From the NCBI GenBank assembly GCA_003451935.1, contig DMJA01000232.1:1-5842 (forward strand): a stretch of DNA of 5,842 nt. Reading direction: 5' to 3'. Shown here piece by piece: positions 1-4,641 of the stretch (the first letter of the stretch is position 1; every line of letters begins with the position of its first letter). This DNA comes from Verrucomicrobiota bacterium (lineage in GTDB: Bacteria > Verrucomicrobiota > Kiritimatiellia > CAIQIC01 > Lenti-01). The notes beneath the pieces were generated by a model. That model was given only the letters and a program-made list of their open reading frames with translations. It was not told where the DNA came from and did no database searches. Position numbers and translations under genes: made by a program.

Positions 1-105
1 CCTGTTTCCGCCTGTTCCCGGCTCCGTCAATAATCCTGTTCTCCGCCTCGGAAATAATGTTAAAAATCCCACATTGAGGCGATACCACACAAAAGGAGAA
101 ATCCC

Positions 106-222
106 ATGGGCGACAAAAAAGGCAAAAAGGAAAAGGCCAAAGAGCAGAAGCAGCACGACGCCAAACTCGTGAAAGCCCAGCAGCAGCAGCAGAGCAAGCT
201 GCCGCAGTCCCGCAAACCCTAG
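106..222 (+). CDS. Small Lys/Gln-rich basic protein, 38 aa, function unknown
   Basis: An ATG at 106 follows an AGGAG ribosome binding site (94-98) with 7 bases between, which is close to ideal and supports translation of this very short frame; TAG ends it at 222. The 38 residues are almost entirely charged or polar: a Lys/Glu-rich N-terminal half beginning MGDKKGKKEKAKEQKQ, then five consecutive Gln, and a basic Pro-containing tail ending KP. There is no Cys, no hydrophobic core and no signal peptide, so it is probably disordered or a single solvent-exposed helix in the cytoplasm. I recall similar short lysine-rich proteins in PVC bacteria, but know of no assigned function. Nucleic-acid or ribosome association is a guess from charge alone. 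An AT-rich patch (51-66, with AATAAT at 53-58) could hold the promoter, but no convincing -35 pairs with it. The gene stands alone; a terminator-like hairpin follows at 283-312. Confidence 0.7.
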   Translation: MGDKKGKKEKAKEQKQHDAKLVKAQQQQQSKLPQSRKP

Positions 223-282
223 GGCCAACTCACCGCTCGCCTTAACTCTCCAAGTAGAGGGGTCCCTCCTGAATTTTAATGG

Positions 283-312
283 GGAACGGATCCGTTTCCT
301 TCCTTCCTTTTT
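283..312 (+). terminator. Candidate intrinsic terminator after the small basic gene
   Basis: GGAACG (283-288), loop GATC and CGTTTCC (293-299, one bulged T) form a short hairpin around the perfect 12-bp palindrome AACGGATCCGTT (285-296). A pyrimidine-rich stretch ending in TTTTT (308-312) follows. It lies about 60 bases after the stop at 222 and before the next promoter. The stem is short and the T run is interrupted by C, so strength is uncertain. Confidence 0.4.
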
Positions 313-377
313 CGCGCACTTCTGCGACTCCTCCGCCCCCGCCGCGCGAGTTGACATTCATGCCAACCCGGGGCGTT

Positions 378-420
378 GCTGGTTGGTTGTGGATGGTTGA
401 ACCACAAACAACAAACCACC
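378..420. repeat. Imperfect inverted repeat (GT-rich arm / AC-rich arm)
   Basis: The left arm 378-392 (GCTGGTTGGTTGTGG) matches the reverse complement of 402-420 with one 4-base insertion and two mismatches. The centre holds a second, nested repeat TGGTT-G-AACCA (394-404). No T run follows, so it is not an obvious terminator. It lies about 27 bases upstream of the candidate -35 of the hydrolase operon, where a regulatory site is possible. The rest of the 223-517 gap shows no coding frame I would accept. Confidence 0.45.
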
Positions 421-446
421 CCCGCCCCACGCGCCGCTGGCGTCCC

Positions 447-476
447 TTGACGTCCCCCGGTTTTCCGCCGTATCCT
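447..476 (+). promoter_or_regulatory. Candidate sigma70-type promoter for the hydrolase operon
   Basis: TTGACG (447-452, 5 of 6 to the -35 consensus), an 18-base spacer and TATCCT (471-476, 4 of 6 to the -10) would start transcription near 483. That gives a leader of about 35 bases to the ATG at 518, with the GGAG site at 507-510. This is the best-placed promoter-like pair in the gap. Confidence 0.5.
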
Positions 477-517
477 GCTTTCGACAACACCTGCCCCGTG
501 GAAATTGGAGCTCCGCC

Positions 518-1471
518 ATGAAGCCATCGATCCGGATTGCCCTGCTGACGCTGTGCCTGGCCTTTTCGGCCGAGGGCCGGACGTGGACCAGTCTTTCGGG
601 CAAGCAGATCGAGGCCGAGTTCGTCTCCGAAGCCTTCGGCCAGGTCACGCTGAAGACGCCCACGGGCGAAAAGATCGGCATCCCCCTCGCCAAGCTCTCC
701 CCCGCGGACCGGGAATATATCCAAAGCCAGAAGCTCCCGGCCGCGCGATCCCGCGGCACGGCGGCGGCGGCGGCCAAGGAAGCCGCGCCGGTCCTGGCGG
801 CGCGCAACGGCACTCCGGAGGTCGTCGCCAAGATGATTCCGGGCACCACGTTCATCCAGACCGCCGCCGGCCCCAACGCCGTCACCTACCATGTGCGGGT
901 GCCGCCCGGCTTCAACCCCGCCAATCCCCCGCCCCTGGTCGTCGCGTTCAGCTCCACCGGCAATGGCCACTCCATCCTGCGCTCCATCTCCACCAGCACG
1001 GACAAGGCGGGCTGGATCGGCATCGGCTGCGACAAGCTGATGAACAGCATGGACGACAAGCAGGCGGACCAGATGGAGGACGAGGTGCTGGAGGACATCT
1101 ACCGCAACATCCCCCACGATCCGCGCCGGGTCTATCTGTCCGGGCATTCCGGCGGGGCCAGCCGGGCCTACAGCATCACGGCCCGCCGCCCGGAGCCCTT
1201 CGCCGGGATCCTGGCCTATGGCGGCTGGCTCGGCGGCCCGGACCGCCAGAAGGACCCCTACTGCAAGCACATGGCCGTGGCCATGATCAACGGCGACAAG
1301 GACGAAGCGGCCAACGGCTGGGCCGAGAGCGACAAGCAGGCCCTGCAACTGCGCAAGTGCAGCGTCGAGCTCTTCTCCTTCCCCGGCGGCCACCCCATGC
1401 CCAACGATCCGGAAGTCAGCGACCGCGCCATCGCCTGGCTCCAGCAGGAGTGGAATGCACGCGCCCAATAA
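518..1471 (+). CDS. Secreted SHD1-domain alpha/beta hydrolase (esterase-like)
   Basis: A predicted exported serine hydrolase of 317 aa. Residues 1-20 form a signal peptide (basic MKPSIRI, then a Leu/Ala core). Residues 22-70 match the SHD1 domain, with a W-T-S-x-x-G-K start and the ending I-P-L-A-K-L-S-P-A-D-R-E-Y-I. SHD1 is frequent in exported proteins of Planctomycetes and Verrucomicrobia. An Ala-rich linker (80-96) leads to an alpha/beta hydrolase domain: the strand LVVAFSSTGNG (140-150), the nucleophile elbow GHSGG with Ser211, a candidate acid in NGDKDE (Asp260 or Asp262), and His292 in PGGHPMP. The fold resembles the PHB-depolymerase/feruloyl-esterase type; the substrate cannot be told from sequence. 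The start is set by GGAG (507-510) seven bases before ATG, and by the signal peptide. The 3' end overlaps the next gene by 17 bases, so the two are probably co-transcribed and translationally coupled. Confident for SHD1 and serine hydrolase, not for substrate. Confidence 0.88.
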   Translation: MKPSIRIALLTLCLAFSAEGRTWTSLSGKQIEAEFVSEAFGQVTLKTPTGEKIGIPLAKLSPADREYIQSQKLPAARSRGTAAAAAKEAAPVLAARNGTPEVVAKMIPGTTFIQTAAGPNAVTYHVRVPPGFNPANPPPLVVAFSSTGNGHSILRSISTSTDKAGWIGIGCDKLMNSMDDKQADQMEDEVLEDIYRNIPHDPRRVYLSGHSGGASRAYSITARRPEPFAGILAYGGWLGGPDRQKDPYCKHMAVAMINGDKDEAANGWAESDKQALQLRKCSVELFSFPGGHPMPNDPEVSDRAIAWLQQEWNARAQ

Positions 1472-1697
1472 CGTCGAACTCAACCTCGGCCCTCAACCCA
1501 TCGCGCGGCTCATGGCGGAACACGGGCTCAAGACCGGCGATCTGGTCGAAGCCTCCACCGAGCACATCACCCGCAAGATGGTCGCCCGCGCCTGCAAAGG
1601 GCGGCGCCTCACCCCCCGTGTCCAATCCAAAATCCTCCGCGCCCTGAACCAGGCCGCCGGCAAGGAGTATGCCCTGGCGGACCTCTTCCATTATTGA
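1455..1697 (+). CDS. Small putative DNA-binding (HTH-like) protein, 80 aa
   Basis: An 80-residue protein whose centre reads as a compact helical, Cro/XRE-like DNA-binding fold. A helix at about 13-24 (QPIARLMAEHGL) is followed by KTGDLVEAST (26-35), a basic segment with THE-to-KMVARACKGRRLTP character (36-54), and a helix VQSKILRALNQAAG (56-69); the tail is DLFHY. The spacing of helices and the KxRRLTPxVQxKILRALN pattern resemble the end of XRE-type domains. I believe this short family recurs in Verrucomicrobia and relatives, but it has no function I know. ATG 1455 lies inside the hydrolase gene, four bases after AGGAG (1446-1450), and the frames overlap 1455-1471, suggesting translational coupling. 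An internal Met (1513) would remove the first 19 residues and has no better ribosome site. Called DNA-binding by fold inference only. Confidence 0.75.
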   Translation: MHAPNNVELNLGPQPIARLMAEHGLKTGDLVEASTEHITRKMVARACKGRRLTPRVQSKILRALNQAAGKEYALADLFHY

Positions 1698-1733
1698 AAG
1701 CGCCCCGTTGCCGGCATCCGCACGGCGGCGCGA

Positions 1734-1762
1734 GACGCCGGTCAGCGGCGAAGACCGGCGTC
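1734..1762. repeat. Perfect 10-bp inverted repeat at convergent gene ends
   Basis: GACGCCGGTC (1734-1743) and GACCGGCGTC (1753-1762) are exact reverse complements separated by nine bases. The structure sits at the 3' junction of two converging genes and includes the stop codon of the immunity-like gene (1742-1744). It would form a very stable RNA hairpin on either strand. No T tract follows in either direction, so classical intrinsic termination is not shown. A role in 3'-end stabilisation or bidirectional termination is inference. Confidence 0.65.
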
Positions 1763-2254
1763 GAGCTGGTAGAAGAGCGCGTCCTGCCGGCTGCGGCCGG
1801 GGCTGCGAACCGGCATCCGCCGCACAATCTCGCGAACGGCCGGGGCGGCGTGCTTGATCGCCCACCGGATCTCCTTGTCGCCGGCGCGGGGGTCGTCGCC
1901 CGCCGCGAGCTCGCGGGCTCGCGCCGCATACATCGCAGGCCCCAGGGCGTGCTTCGCCTGGTCGAGGGTGACCCGTGTGTGGATGTAGGCGCTTCCCGCG
2001 GCGAGGCCCGCGGCGCGGGCGGCGGCCGTGGCCACTGGATCGCCGACCTCGCGCGCGGCGGCGTAGGCCGCCCAGACAAGGGCGCGCAGTTTCGCGGTCC
2101 GTTTTCCCCCGCGGGCGAAAACCCGGATGCCCTCGATGGCTTCGCACGGACGGGGGTCAGAGGGAGCCTTCGCCTCGAACAGCGGGAGCACCCGCTCCGC
2201 GCAATCGGCCACCCAGAACCCAAGCCGGCGGCGGTCTTCTTCGTTAATCGTCAT
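1742..2254 (-). CDS. Imm5-like putative immunity protein
   Basis: A 170-residue, Ala-rich, all-helical cytoplasmic protein. It resembles the Imm5-like 'putative immunity protein' family, known from polymorphic-toxin loci and also as stand-alone genes. Matching elements in order: ADCAERVLPLFE (16-27), DPRPCEAIEGIRVFA (33-47) with the usual D-x-R-P-x-x-A-I-E core, the Ala-rich WAAYAAAREVGDP (61-73), AARAAGLAAGSAYIHT (78-93), HALGPAMYAARARELA (102-117), and a DDPxAGxxEIRW segment (120-131) ending near VRRMPV. Family length is similar, so it looks complete. ATG 2254 is chosen because similarity begins just after it; upstream codons in the same frame look non-coding and there is no strong ribosome site (only CCGAG nearby). 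No toxin gene is adjacent, and the gene converges on the hydrolase operon. Family membership is from recognition of motifs; neutralising a toxin is family-based inference, with no partner identified. Confidence 0.68.
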   Translation of the reverse strand: MTINEEDRRRLGFWVADCAERVLPLFEAKAPSDPRPCEAIEGIRVFARGGKRTAKLRALVWAAYAAAREVGDPVATAAARAAGLAAGSAYIHTRVTLDQAKHALGPAMYAARARELAAGDDPRAGDKEIRWAIKHAAPAVREIVRRMPVRSPGRSRQDALFYQLDAGLRR

Positions 2255-2284
2255 CGTGGCAACTCGGAGGGTGGCATGGGCCGC

Positions 2285-2327
2285 GCGGCGGGGCAAGAAT
2301 GAATGAACGCATCGGGTTCCCCGCCGC
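2285..2327. repeat. Perfect 9-bp GC-rich inverted repeat in the divergent gap
   Basis: GCGGCGGGG (2285-2293) and CCCCGCCGC (2319-2327) are exact reverse complements with a 25-base loop. It lies about 30 bases upstream of the immunity-like gene start (2254, - strand) and about 60 upstream of the zinc-ribbon gene (2387, +). If transcribed toward the immunity gene it would fold into a strong leader hairpin. It may also act as a DNA-level site; which is not visible from sequence. Confidence 0.6.
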
Positions 2328-2352
2328 TGGCGTTCCGCGATCCTTTCCCTTT

Positions 2353-2379
2353 CATGAGTCCATGAGTTCTGATTAACTC
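2353..2379. promoter_or_regulatory. Repeat cluster, candidate operator before the zinc-ribbon gene
   Basis: Two head-to-tail copies of CATGAGT (2353-2359 and 2361-2367, 8-base period) abut an inverted pair GAGTT (2364-2368) and AACTC (2375-2379). All of it lies within 35 bases of ATG 2387. TTAACT (2373-2378), preceded by TG two bases earlier, could serve as a poor extended -10. The grouping suggests a regulator site, but the elements are short and could be chance. Confidence 0.35.
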
Positions 2380-2386
2380 TTTCCGG

Positions 2387-2584
2387 ATGAAGATCGATCC
2401 CCATGCGAAGTTCCCGACCCGCGAATGCCCCGGCTGCGCGGTCGAGGTGCCCGCCAACGAGAACCGCTGCCCCGTCTGCGGCTACGAATTCCCCGCCCGC
2501 GGCCCCCTCCACCGGAATCTGGTCTGGCTCGTTCTGCTCATGCTCGCCCTGCTGTTGATCCCGCTGCTCCTCTCCATGCGCTAA
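2387..2584 (+). CDS. Small zinc-ribbon membrane protein, 65 aa
   Basis: A 65-residue protein with an N-terminal zinc ribbon and a C-terminal membrane helix. Two CxxC knuckles, CPGC (Cys14, Cys17) and CPVC followed by GYEF (Cys28, Cys31), are spaced ten residues apart and should bind one zinc ion. Residues 44-63 (NLVWLVLLMLALLLIPLLLS) are a strongly hydrophobic helix, leaving only MR outside, so the protein is probably tail-anchored with the ribbon in the cytoplasm. The region between is short and basic. The ATG at 2387 is the only reasonable start: an upstream in-frame ATG (2354) runs into TGA at 2363. No Shine-Dalgarno sequence precedes it, which may mean a leaderless or weakly translated message. 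It diverges from the immunity-like gene and converges on the 624-residue secreted protein gene. Function unknown; the family is a common one of small zinc-ribbon membrane proteins, possibly protein-protein adaptors. Confidence 0.8.
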   Translation: MKIDPHAKFPTRECPGCAVEVPANENRCPVCGYEFPARGPLHRNLVWLVLLMLALLLIPLLLSMR

Positions 2585-2607
2585 AACGGCCAATCCCTGA
2601 AGCCGTT
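2585..2607 (-). terminator. Weak terminator-like hairpin between convergent genes
   Basis: AACGGC (2585-2590) and GCCGTT (2602-2607) pair across an 11-base loop in the 34-base gap between two converging genes. Read on the - strand the stem is followed by TTTT (two bases from the stem), so it could end the 624-residue protein's message. Read on the + strand no T run follows. Stem of only six pairs. Confidence 0.33.
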
Positions 2608-2618
2608 GCGGGCCGCCA

Positions 2619-4493
2619 TTACTTCGTGGCGGTGAACGAGCCGGTGACGGAGTAGTGCAAGGTCTCGCCTTCCGCGGTCACCGATCCTCCGCCAGACCAA
2701 CCGCCTGTGATCTGGTTTCCGGACACCGTGCCCGTGAGGGTGATCGAGCCACCGGTCAAGCCAATCGGAATCGTGAAGCGATTCCCACTCATGGTGCCGA
2801 CCCCCTGCCGCAGCGGCGACCGGAACGTGACGGCTCCCGTTTCCGTGATGGTGACGGTCACGGGGCCCGAACCCGATTCCGTCCCGAGGTTGCTCTGAAC
2901 CGTCTCCGTCGCCGATCCGGCGTACGTTCCGGCTATGGCGGGATCGAAGGCTCCGCCGCCATCGCCCCCGCCTCCGCCGCCGCCCCCCAAACCGGCGACC
3001 ACAAGCGCCACCGTGCCCATTCCCGCCCCGGCGGTGATATACGGGTGCTCCTTTGCCAGATCCTGGAGCCGGGCGGTCCGTTCCGCAGCCCAGTTGCGGC
3101 TTTCCGTCGTTCCGGCGCCAGCGGGCGGGGGATAGGCCTTTGGAAAATCGGCGTCCGTCCATTGGGTGAGTTTCGTCAGCTCCTTTTCGAACCGCTCGTC
3201 GGATTCCTTCTGCTCGTTGGCCCAAAATGCATCGATGACGGGCATGGCGACGTATTCATGAAACGCCAGCCCAACCCCCACGACCGTGGCCACGGTTCCG
3301 AGCATGGTTGCGGACGCCCCCGCCACATATGCCGCACCGAGTTGCACGGTCGCCATGGCGTACTCCGCTTCCTTCTCTCCAATCACCTGCGCCAGGTTTC
3401 GTTCGATCTCTTTGGAGGGGGTAACGGACTCCATGGCCTTGCCCCAGGCCTCGACTTCCGGAACCCCGGACAAGGTTCCGACCGTCTCGACCACGCTGGC
3501 CGCCGCGCCCCAAAGACCGTCCACGGCATTGACGGTTTCCGCAACAACAAGCGCCCAGTTGGTGGCTTGGCGCCCAACCGTGGCAGACGCCATGGCAACC
3601 GCCTGGAAGGCTTGGCAGGCCTGGCGCGTCCAGAATGGCGGCGGCGCCTCGTGTTCCACCTTCATGGGCGACGCGCGGAAGCCGAGGAATTCCGACAGGT
3701 CGGCGACGGGCGCGAGTATTTTTTTCCACTTCGCATCGCATTGCACCGCCATGTACTCCACGCGCAAAGATTCGCCGCCGCGCCGGGCGGCCAGGGACGC
3801 GCCCATTTGATAAAGCCGGTCCTGGGCAATGGAATAAATAAACACGGCCTTGAAACGGCCGGTGATGGTTTTGGGCCCGTCTTTCTCCAGCGCCTCAAAG
3901 GAAAATGGTTCGGAAACGACGGCCAACGAGAAAACATCCGGAAGTCCTTCCACCACGATCGGCGTCCCGCTGAATTTCAAGCGGATCTTGTCCGGCATGT
4001 ATCGGCTGATGCCGAGCGCAATCGCCTGTTCCCATGCACCTGCGCCTTGCCCCCGGCGATCCACCTGCCCCATCACCCGGTTCATGATCTCGACCAGCAG
4101 AACCGCCTGGCCGTCCGGCAACATCAGGGCTTCGCTGGCTGGATCGCGTTGAAGACGCAGCGGCTTGAATTTTGCGCCAATGGGTTGTTCATGGTTCCCG
4201 ACCCGGACATCCGCGCGCGCCGCCAATTCATAGTCCGCCACCTCCGCGCCTTTCCGGGCAAGGCAGACGCTGCGACCCGTTGCCTGGGTGCGAAACTGGG
4301 TGTCCCGCCCGCTATATTCCACGGTGTGACAGACCTGAAAATATTCCGTGAGCCGGCTGTCCGCATCCCTTTTCGCCGCACCCGAAGCGGAGAGCGGAAC
4401 GCCGGGCCATCCCATACCCGCCACCAAAATGGTGCTGATTGCACGCCGGAGGTGAAATCCCTTTTCCCGAGACCTTTCCAGATACGCACTCAT
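2619..4493 (-). CDS. Secreted protein of unknown function with Gly8 linker and C-terminal beta domain
   Basis: I do not recognise this 624-aa protein as a whole. The N-terminus has a basic stretch and a moderately hydrophobic segment (LRRAISTILVAGMG, 15-28), so it is probably exported. Residues 40-280 are a mixed domain with Cys55, Cys77 and Cys252. Residues 285-425 are helix-rich and hydrophobic, including a Gly/Ala/Val-rich stretch (about 383-420) that could span a membrane. A charged helical segment (425-482) follows, then a hydrophobic helix (486-502), eight consecutive Gly (503-510) and DGGG. Residues 517-622 are a Thr/Gly/Ser beta-rich domain beginning IAGTYAGSATE, resembling small beta-barrel domains in secreted proteins. 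ATG 4493 is chosen because GAGG lies four bases upstream and a signal peptide follows; the frame stays open to an ATG at 4565 with no ribosome site. Alternatives include a surface or adhesin-like protein or a membrane-active effector. Confidence 0.8.
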   Translation of the reverse strand: MSAYLERSREKGFHLRRAISTILVAGMGWPGVPLSASGAAKRDADSRLTEYFQVCHTVEYSGRDTQFRTQATGRSVCLARKGAEVADYELAARADVRVGNHEQPIGAKFKPLRLQRDPASEALMLPDGQAVLLVEIMNRVMGQVDRRGQGAGAWEQAIALGISRYMPDKIRLKFSGTPIVVEGLPDVFSLAVVSEPFSFEALEKDGPKTITGRFKAVFIYSIAQDRLYQMGASLAARRGGESLRVEYMAVQCDAKWKKILAPVADLSEFLGFRASPMKVEHEAPPPFWTRQACQAFQAVAMASATVGRQATNWALVVAETVNAVDGLWGAAASVVETVGTLSGVPEVEAWGKAMESVTPSKEIERNLAQVIGEKEAEYAMATVQLGAAYVAGASATMLGTVATVVGVGLAFHEYVAMPVIDAFWANEQKESDERFEKELTKLTQWTDADFPKAYPPPAGAGTTESRNWAAERTARLQDLAKEHPYITAGAGMGTVALVVAGLGGGGGGGGDGGGAFDPAIAGTYAGSATETVQSNLGTESGSGPVTVTITETGAVTFRSPLRQGVGTMSGNRFTIPIGLTGGSITLTGTVSGNQITGGWSGGGSVTAEGETLHYSVTGSFTATK

Positions 4494-4508
4494 GTTTCCT
4501 CTCATCTG

Positions 4509-4537
4509 GCCGATGCTTGATTGCAGTTCGGCTTTTT
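4509..4537 (+). terminator. Hairpin plus T5, antisense to the leader of the 624-aa gene
   Basis: GCCGA (4509-4513) pairs with TCGGC (4528-4532), with inner TGC/GCA pairs around a TTGATT loop, followed directly by TTTTT (4533-4537). On the + strand this has the form of an intrinsic terminator, yet no + strand gene ends here. On the - strand the same hairpin sits in the leader, just before the ribosome site of the 624-aa gene. Confidence 0.4.
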
Positions 4538-4597
4538 CTGTCAACCGCAGCAAGTCCGCATCCATCCGTCCGCCGAAAAACGTCCTTTCCTTGTCAA

Positions 4598-4627
4598 AAC
4601 ATATTCAGGCCCCTCCCCTCACGACAA
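4598..4627 (-). promoter_or_regulatory. Candidate promoter for the 624-aa secreted protein gene
   Basis: On the - strand TTGTCG (4627 to 4622, 4 of 6), an 18-base spacer and TATGTT (4603 to 4598, 4 of 6) form a plausible sigma70-like pair in the gap after the phosphopantetheinyl transferase stop. Start of transcription would be near 4591, giving a leader of about 98 bases to ATG 4493. Two exact TTGACA hexamers downstream (4597-4592 and 4544-4539) lack usable -10 partners. Confidence 0.33.
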
Positions 4628-4641
4628 GCCCAAATTGGCCT

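Noticed and set aside
178..192. CAG x5 as a separate repeat element
   Set aside because: It is simply the codon run for five Gln in the small basic protein; noted in the findings instead.
351..379. Promoter with exact -35 TTGACA at 351-356
   Set aside because: At 17-18 bases downstream only CGTTGC or GTTGCT is found, too far from a -10. The pair at 447-476 is better placed.
242..1483. 413-codon open frame on the - strand opposite the hydrolase gene
   Set aside because: Low-complexity Ala/Gly/Val/Arg product with no domain; the + strand frame has a signal peptide, SHD1 and a GHSGG catalytic motif. Long mirrored frames are expected in GC-rich DNA.
505..1647. 380-codon + strand frame overlapping the hydrolase gene
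   Set aside because: Arg/Pro/Gly/His-rich composition typical of an out-of-frame reading of a GC-rich gene; no motifs.
1711..1820. CCGGCATCCGC occurring twice (1711-1721 and 1810-1820)
   Set aside because: One 11-base direct repeat in GC-rich DNA, one copy inside a coding region; likely chance.
1694..2302. 202-codon + strand frame opposite the immunity-like gene
   Set aside because: Arg/Gly-rich shadow; the - strand frame carries recognisable family motifs.
2255..2593. N-terminal extension of the immunity-like protein to 2593
   Set aside because: It would run through the divergent gap and the zinc-ribbon gene, and family similarity begins at the Met at 2254.
2655..4520. 621-codon + strand frame opposite the 624-aa secreted protein
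   Set aside because: Product is Arg/His/Gly-rich without hydrophobic segments or domains, while the - strand frame has a ribosome site, export signal, membrane-like helices and a Gly linker followed by a beta-rich domain.
4539..4597. Two exact TTGACA hexamers on the - strand (4597-4592 and 4544-4539)
   Set aside because: Neither has a -10-like hexamer 16-18 bases downstream, so neither is called a promoter.
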